64,000 nucleotides of DNA from Nitzschia sp. DOCU1. Its lineage: Eukaryota > Bacillariophyta > Bacillariophyceae > Bacillariales > Bacillariaceae. Shown in pieces: positions 1 through 11,040 of this stretch (position 1 is the first letter of the stretch; each line of letters begins with the position of its first letter). A program made the position numbers and the translations under genes. A model generated the notes under the pieces. It was not told the origin of the DNA. It saw only the letters and a list, made by a program, of their open reading frames with translations, and did not search any database. Location: NCBI GenBank assembly GCA_951394045.1, contig OX595998.1:930001-994000 (forward strand), read 5' to 3'.

Positions 1-457
1 GGACATTTCCTTCACAGCTCCTTGTCGCAGTCCTGTTACTATTCTAGTAGTACATGAAGAGCATGGCGAGAGAGAGAAATCTCCCGCCATTCCCAGAAAG
101 CGTCCTGGTAGCAAAGTGACAATAATGGTACATCCTCACGATCGCTGCGATGCGAGATGAAAGGACACTCCAAGAAAAATGACCCCAAAAAGCCTTTTGT
201 TCCCCCGGCGCGGCCGGCGATTTCGCTCGGAGTAGTCGAATTGAATCGATCGACTGAATGTCCACAGTCACACTACCAGACAAAATAAAGTCATTCAAAT
301 TTCCCGCCAAGATATATCGTTTGGTAGTGTTGAAACAGCATCTCGCTTCGTCCAGAAATAGAATTGCAAACAGTTGTTGCGACTGACGATGGTATCCTTT
401 ACATAGACGAGAGCCAAGCCTTGAGCGAAGGTTGAAGAGCTGGCGATAGATCCCAGC
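1..457. other. Upstream intergenic stretch, no gene seen
   Basis: No coding region on either strand looks real here. The only long open frame runs antisense and overlaps the 5' end of the glycosyltransferase gene that begins at 458. Its translation is basic and resembles no family. The stretch probably holds the 5' UTR and promoter of the gene at 458. Confidence 0.4.
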
Positions 458-1795
458 ATGGTCGCACCCAAGAGTCACAAAACCCGAGGGTCTGCTTCCG
501 GTCGTACCATGCTTATTCTTCGCGTCTTGGGCATGGCGGTGTTTCTGGGAATAGTAGTGAGGCGTCCCGGTGGATGGTCGAGTTTCCCAACTTCGTTTGA
601 ATTGTATGATGCCCAAATCTTTCAAGGCGACAATGCCACCATGACAACACTCGAATCTGTGCCATCATCTCCGCCATTATCTCCACCGATAAAGACGGGA
701 AGGAGTAGTTTCACCATTGTCAACGAAAACGATCTACCGCCCACCGCCTTTTGGAACCAATCCGAGTTTACTTTTGAATACTTTACGACGATGCCCGAAT
801 GTACGCCCCTACAACCATCAGATGTTTCTTTCACTTTGGTGACACAACTATCAACCGATCGACTTTGGATCATGAAACATCAGTGCCAACGATGGCCGTC
901 GCCTCTTCCGATTGCCATTGCAATCTATCTACCACCCAACGCCAAGCGTACGAGGTATGAACAAGTTCGACATAGGCTAGATGTAGAGCTAGCCTGTGAT
1001 TTGTCTCGAATGCACGTTACCATCTTCCAAGCGCAAAGTTCATTGCAAGACTATCCTGTCAATACACTTCGAAACTTGGCGCTTCAATCCATCCACACGA
1101 CGCATGCAGCCTATATTGATTCCGACTTTTTAATTTCTCAAGGTTTGCACGACCATCTTTTGACTACCACGAAAGTGTTGGCCAATGACACTAAAGCCGC
1201 AGTCGTCATACCTGCCTTTAATTATATTCCCAATTGTCCAATGAAAAAACAAGCCGAAATTCGGGCATGTTTGGACTCGGAATGGAAGGGTAGTAGTGGT
1301 ATTCCCAAACACCACGCGGATATTGTAGCCTTGGTGGATCGAAAAACAAGACCACGCGTCGATCGAGGATTTCAAAGTCGGCATGGCCAGAACCTATATC
1401 ATGGAAGCACAATGTACAAGACATGGCTTCACAATCAATCGGAAGTGGTCTCCATTCCATGCATCAAAAGTGTCACATACGAACCCTATCTGGCGCTTCG
1501 GATTTGCAACGAGTTTCCACCTAAATTTCCCGAACTGTTCAAAGGTTGGGGACACAACAAGATTACATGGATCAAGATTTTGCTTCGAAAGCTCGGATAT
1601 CGACTTTGGCAAGTACCGCGTGGCTTTGTCATGCATATACCACATGAATTGTCGGTGGCACGCACGAGCGACAAGGATGGACACAAGGCCGAATTCGACC
1701 CATATCTCAATTGGCTTTTGACCGTACCCCTACATCCCGAGGCTTTACCACTTTGTGTCGATTGGAAAAAGGAGCATGGAAACTTGCAAGGATAA
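458..1795 (+). CDS. LARGE-like glycosyltransferase, family GT49, type II membrane protein
   Basis: A single-exon gene of 445 residues. An N-terminal hydrophobic segment at about residues 18-34, behind a basic cytoplasmic tail, gives the type II topology typical of Golgi glycosyltransferases. A low-complexity stem to about residue 120 leads into the catalytic domain. The GT49 hallmarks are YPVNTLRNLA (about 199-208), followed by YIDSDF (219-224), whose DxD would bind metal and nucleotide sugar. Near the C-terminus FKGWGHNKITW and an H-x-x-H-E motif match the F-x-G-x-x-K region of LARGE and B4GAT1. In animals these enzymes build xylose/glucuronate glycans on glycoproteins. The sugar donor and acceptor here cannot be read from sequence. 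It converges on the translocator gene that ends at 1990. Confidence 0.8.
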   Translation: MVAPKSHKTRGSASGRTMLILRVLGMAVFLGIVVRRPGGWSSFPTSFELYDAQIFQGDNATMTTLESVPSSPPLSPPIKTGRSSFTIVNENDLPPTAFWNQSEFTFEYFTTMPECTPLQPSDVSFTLVTQLSTDRLWIMKHQCQRWPSPLPIAIAIYLPPNAKRTRYEQVRHRLDVELACDLSRMHVTIFQAQSSLQDYPVNTLRNLALQSIHTTHAAYIDSDFLISQGLHDHLLTTTKVLANDTKAAVVIPAFNYIPNCPMKKQAEIRACLDSEWKGSSGIPKHHADIVALVDRKTRPRVDRGFQSRHGQNLYHGSTMYKTWLHNQSEVVSIPCIKSVTYEPYLALRICNEFPPKFPELFKGWGHNKITWIKILLRKLGYRLWQVPRGFVMHIPHELSVARTSDKDGHKAEFDPYLNWLLTVPLHPEALPLCVDWKKEHGNLQG

Positions 1796-1989
1796 GAACA
1801 ATGACGACGCATGGGCAAGGTGTAGATTCAAAAAGTCCCTCTTTCAGTACTACTAGGCAGTTTCCACCATTACTTCTTCTTCACAGAGAGAAGATGAAGC
1901 CAATGACAACTGCCATGGCCTTCTGCAAGGCGCAGGCCCGAGCTCCTACAGTATCCATAGTACGACAATAGAAGAAACATTAGTAGTAT

Positions 1990-3186
1990 TTATTTGCGTT
2001 TTCGTTGTTTGTATCGTTGTTTTTCCAAAGAATACCACAAGACACCTCCAATGGCCATACACGATCCCAATATGCCCTGCCAAGTCATTTGATTGCCAAA
2101 GACTAGCATGCTCGAAGCAATAATAAAGATGCGTTTGACGGTATTCGCAATCGCATGTGACACGGGCGATACATTGTCCAAACACAAAAAGGCCACTTCA
2201 TTGTACGTATAATAAAAGATACTTGCTCCCAACGTATACCCCATCCATGGGAGTAATTGTTTGGCAGACGCCAATGCGGCAAAAGCTGGCTTCCATACCC
2301 GAGGTCCTTCCATAAGAGTCGCCAATACGGCCAAAAGACAGGTACTCATCAAAGTCAATATGGCATATAAATTGGCCGCATTCATATTTTGACCCAACCG
2401 TTGGTTAATGGTGCGTTTTCCAACAACACCCCGACTTGCCGAAGCAACATTGGACATCATGGCATATCCAAAGGATTTCCAGGAAAAAGTCAATTCATTG
2501 ACGGAAACGAGTGATACGCCAGCAATGACTGGCAACAATGTCACATAAACACTCGGCGAAAACCATTGACCTGTAAAAGCCAACAAGACAGCAGAGACTG
2601 CAGGTTCCGAAGCTTTGACAATATAGGTAAAACTGACAGCACCGGCTCCCATGGACACGACGCCACCAATATGAACCAAGGAATGCAATAGAGCTACCGG
2701 TGAAAGTCGAACGACTTCCCGAGGTGTCAATCGTGGTACTTTGCGCAGTTTTAGTAACCAAATGGGCACCACATAACTTAGACCACCGGCCATTTGAAGA
2801 CTGGCCGTCGTCCATGCCAAGGACGGCGCTAAATTTAGGGAGGCTTTGGACAGAATGTTGTACAAAACTGACAAAACATACCATGCACCAAACAGCCAGG
2901 TAGTCCTCCAAGTTTTGCGTTTTTTTAAAATGTTGACTTTGCGAGTCCGATATCGTTGGAGTGCTGTCGTTTGAAAGGTATCATCGGCGTCCAATACCAA
3001 CAGTGCTGTAGATGATTTTTGGAATCTAGCATTTGCTGGAGTAGTAGGGAGGTGATGATGAACGGTAGGATGACTACTACTACTACGAGTCACAAATGCC
3101 GTTGTGGTGTGTGATAGTAGTAGGAGTAGGAGTGATGCGCTCACAAGAGTTTGGATTGAAACACTCTTGGAACTTGGTGTCGACAT
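1990..3186 (-). CDS. Plastid triose-phosphate/phosphate translocator-family protein (TPT/EamA fold)
   Basis: About 398 residues from the ATG at 3186. The open frame extends upstream, but this ATG puts a hydrophobic signal peptide directly at the N-terminus, ending in TTAF|VT. That ASAFAP-like pattern marks proteins imported into complex plastids of diatoms. A transit-like region rich in Ser, His and Pro follows. From about residue 95 come roughly ten membrane segments of the nucleotide-sugar/triose-phosphate transporter superfamily. They include WYVLSVLYNILSK, the conserved motif SFTYIVKASEPAVSA and a late SNVASASRGVVGKR. Such antiporters exchange phosphorylated C3-C6 compounds for phosphate across plastid envelopes. 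Substrate specificity is not assignable. No intron is needed. Confidence 0.85.
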   Translation of the reverse strand: MSTPSSKSVSIQTLVSASLLLLLLSHTTTAFVTRSSSSHPTVHHHLPTTPANARFQKSSTALLVLDADDTFQTTALQRYRTRKVNILKKRKTWRTTWLFGAWYVLSVLYNILSKASLNLAPSLAWTTASLQMAGGLSYVVPIWLLKLRKVPRLTPREVVRLSPVALLHSLVHIGGVVSMGAGAVSFTYIVKASEPAVSAVLLAFTGQWFSPSVYVTLLPVIAGVSLVSVNELTFSWKSFGYAMMSNVASASRGVVGKRTINQRLGQNMNAANLYAILTLMSTCLLAVLATLMEGPRVWKPAFAALASAKQLLPWMGYTLGASIFYYTYNEVAFLCLDNVSPVSHAIANTVKRIFIIASSMLVFGNQMTWQGILGSCMAIGGVLWYSLEKQRYKQRKRK

Positions 3187-3838
3187 TTTGCTGCTGTCGC
3201 CCATTATGATCAATCAGTGGTTTTTTCTTTGTCCTTGGTGGGCAAAGGTCACCGGCACACAACACGTGGGTTTCTTCGAGATATCTAGAGTAGCAATGCT
3301 GCTTTCTAGCTTTCTAGAGAGAGCAGAGTCTTTAGGGAGGCAATCCAATAAGTGAAGGAAGGAATAGTATATGTATGATAGCAGCAAATGAGCAAGAGAG
3401 AGAGGAGAGAGGTCAAGGATCGTGATGGCAGTGTTCTTTTGCGGTCGGACATTTTTCCAAAGATCTTTTTGCGAATCCGCATCCATCGAAAATCGCGAAC
3501 ACTCCTTGGTCCCATTCAATCACGGTACAGTCCCTAGCATATTCTCCGATTTTTGATTGGTCCAATTTAGTCACGACTTCAATCCCCAAACATGTGGGTC
3601 TGATGAGTCGACCAACCTTCGAAAGTCTTCGGAAATCATCGCTCGCCATCATTGCATCTCGTACCACACACGCCAAACAACAAAATCTCCATTCGTTTCC
3701 ACAACACCACGACTACACCACTGTAGCTGGTAGTCGATACCGTCATCCTTGTATAGCGTCTCTTATTGAAGAAGAGGAGTTATTAGCAACGCCACGTGAT
3801 TGATTCATTCGTTGCTTGCTTTGGATTAGTTGAAAAAC
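3187..3838. promoter_or_regulatory. Shared promoter region between divergent genes
   Basis: About 650 bp separate the divergent start codons of the translocator (minus) and the E4 ubiquitin ligase (plus). Open frames here are short and match no family. A GA-rich run lies at 3388-3415. I infer that it contains both promoters and 5' UTRs, but saw no clear TATA box. Confidence 0.4.
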
Positions 3839-6800
3839 ATGAGCGGCTTTCTTCCCGACTTGGCCTCGTGGGCTTTGGGTGGCGGGGCTGGAAGCAATGA
3901 AGACGAGGCTAATGAAAACACTGACAACAATAACAATAACAACAACGACGACAATAACACTCCCTTGACGGAACAAGAAATTCGGGCTCGTCGTTTGGCA
4001 CGTATGGATGCCATGTCCTCGAGTGGTGGTTCCAATGTTTCGACAGCACCTGTCAGCAGTGGCAGCGACGTACCGCAGGCCATGGACATTGATAGTCCCA
4101 CTGCCAAAGCTGTTAGTACAGCCATGGAAGTCTCGCCACCCCGCAAAAACAAAAACAGTCCTCCTAGTAGTAGCAAGGTGCAAGAACAGCTACCAAATTC
4201 TCAAACCAAGAAAAAAGCCAAGGAAACACCCTCGCCTAATACTAATGCCAACAACGATCCCGCCAAGAAATTGCAACGCAAAAAAGAATTTCTCATCAAG
4301 AAAATCTTGGGAATTACTTTGAGCAATGGTATTACTATGACCACTGATCCAGCCTGTATTAGCATGGCATTGGATGATCCGATTCCTCTTGGCACTCAGA
4401 GCATTGCCGAACTCTTGGCGAATCGTTTGAGTTTACCCCTCGAGCAAATCACCACCATGCCACCCCAAAAGCCATTGGTGTTGTATTTGAGTAGTGCACA
4501 TCGCAAGGCTAGTGAGGAATTGAAACTTATGAGACCGGCTGCAGCAGCAGCTGCTTCTACGTCTACCACTAATCCCAAGAAACTAGCCGAAACGACCGAA
4601 TTAGTGGCCTTGTTGGAAGAAATTCAACGTCAAGTCGTCAGTTATGCAGCGAGTTCCTTGATGGAACCCGACCTATTTGAACAATCACAAGATGGCATGG
4701 AACAACTTACCAAAGCTCTGCTGAATTCGGGACTGGATCCGACCTCCGACATTACCTTTGGAGTTTCGGGTCCAGCTTCCAGTTTTTATCAATTGTTGTG
4801 TGATGAATTGTATGCTCAAGATTCCGCAGCCTTTTCACGAGTCTTGCAAACCGTCGTATCAACGTTACTCCAAAATCTCAAAACTTGTGAAACATTGGAT
4901 TCGGGCGTTGGAGATACCAGTGCCTTGGGAATTGTATCTTCGCTGACCAATGTGTGCAGTCATAAAAAGGCAGCTTGGGCCGTGACACAATTGCCCATGT
5001 TTTTAGTACCACCGGCTGGAACACCGCAAGCTGCCGAAGTGATTCGACCACAACAACTACTTGCCCAAGCAGGAAATCCGGCCGCCATTTTTAGTAGCAT
5101 GTTTGGACCCGATCGACAACCTTATCTGAAACGAAGTGGTCCAGGATTGGAAAAGGAAACTTTGTTGGGTTTGGCCTTGAGAATTTCGTGTCCCAAAACC
5201 AATCCAGCCTTTTCACCGACCAATATTCTTCGTCAAACGTTGGATCAAGTGGAACGAGCTACCAACCAACAACGACAACAGCTTCGTGTCTATCAAGAAG
5301 CTTGTCATCAACTCATTATGAATTTGATCAAGGGTGGTCCGGATGCTCGAGCCAAAGTATTGCAGTGGTTTATCGATTGTCAAGTAGTCAATCCAGGAGC
5401 TACCGCCATGCGACCCGATTTAACCAAAGTATCGAGTACCTCCATGTTACTCAATGTTTCCGTGGCATTATTGAAATTGTGTGATCCTTTTGTGGGAGAT
5501 GCCAAGAAACATCATTTGATTGATCCACAATATGTATTGGCATCGCAAGCTGGAAAAGACATTTTTCCAATGCGAGGAGATTTTGCCATGCCACGTTTGG
5601 GAGAATCCTCGTCGTCGTCCGACAATGACAACAGTGCCGAACAATATGCACCCAAGAATGCTTTTATTCCAGAGGTGTTCTTTTTGACAGCACGTAGCAT
5701 GAGTTTGGGATTGGTGCCCATGTTATCGAGTCATGAAAATTTGTTGCGTCATATTTCTCATCAACATTGGGAATTGAACAATCAACGTCGAGATATCTAT
5801 TCGGATCCTCACTTTTGTATGTTAGTGAGTCGTCAGCGGAGTGCCGAAGTCACGCTATTTCAGGAAGAAATGATGACGGATACTTTGAGGTTCTTGAATT
5901 TAATGGCCAAACTCTTGGTGGGTTTGGAGGATGATATCCTCCAACAAATGCCACAAGCCTTTGTGGATAATATCTGTGATACCTTGATGAGTGTGGCCAA
6001 ACTCAAGGCACGATTGCTTCGTGGTATGGATTTGCGCCATGTCTTTGGACTCATGGTTAAGTTGCTTTCGCCCAAATACAAGACGGTACGTATAATGGAA
6101 AACGCTACTACTAGTAGCAGCAGACAAAAAGGAAACCTCAATGCTCACAAGTTTGTTACTCTGTTACACAGATGGTTCGAAACTACAATCTTCGAGCCAT
6201 GTTGGGTGATGTCTTGTACGAAATCTTCTTGCCATCATCATCGGACGATCGACGAGATGTTCCTGCCAGCGTCGCATGCGATCCTTTGACAGGTGGACAA
6301 ACCTACTTGCTTTCTGATCCATTGGCGCAAAAGACCTTGGCGCCGTCGTTGCTGTTGTTGTATGGAGAAGTCGAACATACAGGATATTACGACAAGATGA
6401 GCCATCGTGCCAAGATTAGTTCTCTGTTGAAATACTTGTGGGAAGCCTCCGAACATCGACCTGCCTTTCGAGAAATTACTCAAAACAAGGAATCCTTTAT
6501 CAAGTTTGCCAATGGTATCATCAATGAAACCAACACTTTGATTGCTACCGTGATGCAAAAGCTGCCCGAAATTCGTGCCGCGCAAGAGCAAATGAAAAAT
6601 CCCGAAGAGTGGGGTCGTTTGACCGAAGAAGAACAGGGACTTGTCACGTCGCGATTGGAAGATAACGAACGAGAGGTCAAGCATGCCTTGCCCTTGTGCA
6701 ACAAGACTCTTCAAATGTTTGGCTATCTGAATACAGATCCAGATATTCGTTCGTTGTTCTTACTGGATGAACTCTGTCCGCGATTGGTCAACATGTTGTT

Positions 6801-7440
6801 GCACGTGCTTGGAAAACTAGTTGGTTCCAAGGGATTGGAATTGAAGGTACGTGAGGACGTAGCTAGTAGGGGCGTTATCCGACTGGCTCCTTCACTAACA
6901 TTGTCTGTTGCTTGATTGTCGTGTTATTTTCTACAGGTGGACGATCCAGAGCTCTACGAATTCCGTCCCAAGGAGATGCTACGCGATTTGTGCGCCATCT
7001 TTGCTCTCTTCTCGGCGTCGAGTGACTTTCAGATGGAATGTGCCAAGAGCGGTTGTGACCCCGGACTCTTACGAAGTGCTAGCAAGACCTGCCAGCGTCT
7101 AAATCTGCTCACGGGAGAGTCTATGACAGCCTTTGAAACTCTACCGGATCTGGTCGAGGAGGCATCTCGCACTGTGGCTGAGGACGAAGCTTTGTTGACG
7201 GATGCACCGGACGAGTTTTTGGACGAAATCTTGTCAACCTTCATGAAAGACCCTTGTATTTTGCCCTCGGGGCACTTCGTGGATCGTTCTACAATCACTC
7301 AGCATTTGCTAAACGACCCGATTGATCCCTTCAACCGAGAACCGATGACTATTGACGATGTCAAACCTGCCACGGAACTCAAGACCAGAATTGAGCAGTG
7401 GCTAGAGGGAAAGCGGGCAGCCCGTCGAGCTGGCGGATAG
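3839..7440 (+). CDS. UFD2: Ubiquitin conjugation factor E4 (UFD2/UBE4), U-box ligase
   Basis: Three exons: 3839-6085, 6172-6846 and 6937-7440. The introns are 86 and 90 bp, both GT-AG and phase 0, giving about 1,141 residues. UFD2 proteins lengthen ubiquitin chains on pre-ubiquitylated substrates and hand them to the proteasome with CDC48/p97. The first ~110 residues are low complexity (acidic, Asn-rich, then Ser/Pro/Lys-rich). The Ufd2 core of helical repeats fills most of the protein. The C-terminal ~75 residues form a U-box with DEFLDEILSTFMKDPCILPS and DPFNREPMTIDD, the E2-docking surface. The first ATG (3839) is chosen because the frame upstream only offers TTG. Length fits the family (yeast about 960, human UBE4B about 1,300). 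No key residue appears missing. Confidence 0.9.
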
Positions 7441-7644
7441 AAAAAGAACAATACTGAATGAAGATAACGAGTGGTTCCACGCGTATGCAGGTACAACGGA
7501 TCATGCATACGCTTGCAACAACAACAAAACAACAGACATGAGCAACTTAAAGAAGTGTCTCATACTAGATATTGTTTGGTTGTTGCTGGGATTTCATCGT
7601 GCACTTCTTCGTGTAGTAGTAGTAGTCATTCATTCAATCATCAT

Positions 7645-8070
7645 TCACTTGATATCTCGCCTTCGCGTGCGCAGATTATAACGGCACGGCTTAAGTGCTT
7701 CCTTGGGCACCTCGCCTGCTGCGGAAGCCTCCATCCTTTCACAGTCGATATCGGGTTCCATGCCTCGGGATCGTTTCAAATGAACGTTCCACAACTCTTC
7801 GCCGGCACTGCTGGAGCGTTTCTTGGTCGGTGTACTATCACCGCTGTGATCGAAATCCTCTGGTCGCGGCTCTTCTCCCTCATGGCGCCGCAGATGAACC
7901 AGATACAATTCCTCGCCAACCGTCTCGGCTTTGGCCTTACTGCTATTGCTATCTTCTTCCATTGGTGGTTTCATGTTGCGTTTGCTAAAATCTTTGTGTT
8001 TCTTTTTTGTGATGCCTTGTGATGGAAGTTGGAAAGGGCATTGCATCGCGAGCACAGCGAAGGTATCCAT
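7645..8070 (-). CDS. Small hypothetical protein with two internal repeats
   Basis: About 141 residues from the ATG at 8070; a later ATG at 7974 is also possible. I do not recognise it. The protein is charged and soluble. It has two related blocks, VGEELYLVHLRRHEGEEPRP and AGEELWNVHLKRSRGMEPDI, joined by a Ser/Lys-rich linker. It ends in a basic RYNLRTRRR tail that could bind nucleic acid or serve as a nuclear signal. The repeated GEEL-x-x-VHL-[RK]-R pattern argues for a real protein rather than a chance frame. The transposon array begins about 160 bp upstream of the start, so its promoter is either very short or rebuilt by the insertion. An upstream exon cannot be excluded. Confidence 0.45.
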   Translation of the reverse strand: MDTFAVLAMQCPFQLPSQGITKKKHKDFSKRNMKPPMEEDSNSSKAKAETVGEELYLVHLRRHEGEEPRPEDFDHSGDSTPTKKRSSSAGEELWNVHLKRSRGMEPDIDCERMEASAAGEVPKEALKPCRYNLRTRRRDIK

Positions 8071-8228
8071 ACGCAGAAATCCCTCCAATACGTTCAGGGG
8101 TTCTCGTTCTGTAGAATTCTACGCTTTCCTCGTACTATGATGATCTCGTGCCAGGAGTACCATTTGTCAATATGTGTATGATATGCACGTTCTCTTGACA
8201 ACGCAAGTGAATTTGGTACCAATCCCAC

Positions 8229-8236
8229 GGAATTCT
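8229..8236. repeat. Left target-site duplication GGAATTCT
   Basis: This 8-bp sequence directly abuts the left end of the transposon array. It is repeated exactly at 13839-13846, immediately after the right end. Confidence 0.75.
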
Positions 8237-9632
8237 GGCTTATGTCCGGTCACGTAGGTAGCTAAGATTTTATGAAGAAGAAAGGGGAAAAAAGGAAGGA
8301 AAAAATTCAAAGAACAAAAGGAAGGCAATATTCGGTATTCTCAATAACAAGAGATATATTTTAACGGGATCACCTACCACGATGACAATCATTGGCTGGC
8401 TTGCCCTGCTCGCCATTAAGTCGAATTGGTCCAAATTTGTCGGACGAGCGGCGACAATGGCGCAACACAAAAATCCATTCTTTCACTGTCAAACTTTCTT
8501 TGTGAGTACTTCTCGAGTACTGCTGCTGTCCTCCTACCACCCCATGTATATAAACTCCTTGATTGGCGCTATACAGTCGTTGCAGCAGCAGTATTATTCG
8601 ATTGTTAGTTATTATTTAATTACTACTTCAATATTACGAAGGTAAGTGCATTCCATCGCAGACCAAAGTATTTTGATTCATGCATTTCACTAACATCGTC
8701 ATTTAAACTTGACAACCTGCTCACCACCCAGCATCTCTACAATTCGCTTGTTGTGGCCTTTGCTGTGAATATACTCCCAACACGAAGCTGCCATCGCCAC
8801 CGCCACTTTCAACTCGTCAGGCATTTGTTTCCTTGCTAATGAATGCGACAATCAACTTTGAATCACTGCTGATTCGTCTACAAGCTACCACCGCCACTAG
8901 AACTACACTACAATACACTTCATTACTCACTTCCACCTCTATGAAGCCGCCGCGGCGTCGCTATTGTTTCCTTCATCTCGTCGATCATTGTTTTCGTGGG
9001 TGGTTTGTTTCCCTGCCAACAAACGCTACAATCAACTTTGGATCGCTGTGAATTCGTCTACAAGCTGCCATGGCCACTACAACTACTACACTACAATGCA
9101 CTTCATTATTCGTGGCTACCTCAACGAAGCCGCCGCCCGGCCACTGTCTTGTTGAACTCGTCGGTCATTTCTTCTTTTGAGAGGATACAACGAATGCAAC
9201 AATCAACTTCTGGCGGCCTCTTTGGAACACTATAGGATTGCTCGTATAATACTAATAGAAAGCTCAAGAAGAACATAGATTCATTGTTGAATAGGTCACC
9301 AAGTGCATAGGGGACCATTACAAAGGAAATAGAGAGGCATCGGCCGAAGGCAGTTGCAGTCGCGAGTGGATAGTTCTTCGACTGATACGAACAGGTCGAC
9401 TCGTATGACTATGAATCGGACCGTGGCATTGGGTTCAGTGACGTCAAGAACCGAAAAGAATGACTTTCTAAATGATGTTTTACACTTTTTGGAGCAATCC
9501 CATTGGTGGGCTGTTGGTGGCTTACACTTTTCTGACAGTTTAGAATCGGCCAAAATGGCTCAATTATGACAATTCCGAGGTCTTTTTGTCAAAGGCTTAC
9601 ACTTGAGCTACCTACGTGGCCGGACATTGGCC
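8237..9632. repeat. Transposon unit 1 (marker base C at 8373)
   Basis: First 1,396-bp unit. It has a TATATAAA box at 8547-8554, three degenerate internal repeats of about 160-180 bp starting near 8783, 8943 and 9126, and a palindromic TGACGTCA at 9439-9446. TTACACTTTT-like motifs recur in the last ~160 bp, as subterminal repeats often do in DNA transposons. Confidence 0.8.
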
Positions 9633-9638
9633 GGAATT

Positions 9639-11034
9639 GGCTTATGTCCGGTCACGTAGGTAGCTAAGATTTTATGAAGAAGAAAGGGGAAAAAAGGAAG
9701 GAAAAAATTCAAAGAACAAAAGGAAGGCAATATTCGGTATTCTCAATAACAAGAGATATATTTTAACGGGATCAACTACCACGATGACAATCATTGGCTG
9801 GCTTGCCCTGCTCGCCATTAAGTCGAATTGGTCCAAATTTGTCGGACGAGCGGCGACAATGGCGCAACACAAAAATCCATTCTTTCACTGTCAAACTTTC
9901 TTTGTGAGTACTTCTCGAGTACTGCTGCTGTCCTCCTACCACCCCATGTATATAAACTCCTTGATTGGCGCTATACAGTCGTTGCAGCAGCAGTATTATT
10001 CGATTGTTAGTTATTATTTAATTACTACTTCAATATTACGAAGGTAAGTGCATTCCATCGCAGACCAAAGTATTTTGATTCATGCATTTCACTAACATCG
10101 TCATTTAAACTTGACAACCTGCTCACCACCCAGCATCTCTACAATTCGCTTGTTGTGGCCTTTGCTGTGAATATACTCCCAACACGAAGCTGCCATCGCC
10201 ACCGCCACTTTCAACTCGTCAGGCATTTGTTTCCTTGCTAATGAATGCGACAATCAACTTTGAATCACTGCTGATTCGTCTACAAGCTACCACCGCCACT
10301 AGAACTACACTACAATACACTTCATTACTCACTTCCACCTCTATGAAGCCGCCGCGGCGTCGCTATTGTTTCCTTCATCTCGTCGATCATTGTTTTCGTG
10401 GGTGGTTTGTTTCCCTGCCAACAAACGCTACAATCAACTTTGGATCGCTGTGAATTCGTCTACAAGCTGCCATGGCCACTACAACTACTACACTACAATG
10501 CACTTCATTATTCGTGGCTACCTCAACGAAGCCGCCGCCCGGCCACTGTCTTGTTGAACTCGTCGGTCATTTCTTCTTTTGAGAGGATACAACGAATGCA
10601 ACAATCAACTTCTGGCGGCCTCTTTGGAACACTATAGGATTGCTCGTATAATACTAATAGAAAGCTCAAGAAGAACATAGATTCATTGTTGAATAGGTCA
10701 CCAAGTGCATAGGGGACCATTACAAAGGAAATAGAGAGGCATCGGCCGAAGGCAGTTGCAGTCGCGAGTGGATAGTTCTTCGACTGATACGAACAGGTCG
10801 ACTCGTATGACTATGAATCGGACCGTGGCATTGGGTTCAGTGACGTCAAGAACCGAAAAGAATGACTTTCTAAATGATGTTTTACACTTTTTGGAGCAAT
10901 CCCATTGGTGGGCTGTTGGTGGCTTACACTTTTCTGACAGTTTAGAATCGGCCAAAATGGCTCAATTATGACAATTCCGAGGTCTTTTTGTCAAAGGCTT
11001 ACACTTGAGCTACCTACGTGGCCGGACATTGGCC
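9639..11034. repeat. Transposon unit 2 (marker base A at 9775)
   Basis: Second unit, identical to unit 1 as far as I could read except for A instead of C at 9775. It follows unit 1 after GGAATT, which lacks the final CT of the outer duplication. Confidence 0.8.
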
Positions 11035-11040
11035 GGAATT

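Noticed and set aside
44..625. Minus-strand open frame of 193 codons at the window start
   Set aside because: It overlaps the 5' end of the GT49 gene, including its membrane anchor, and has a basic, unstructured translation with no recognisable feature.
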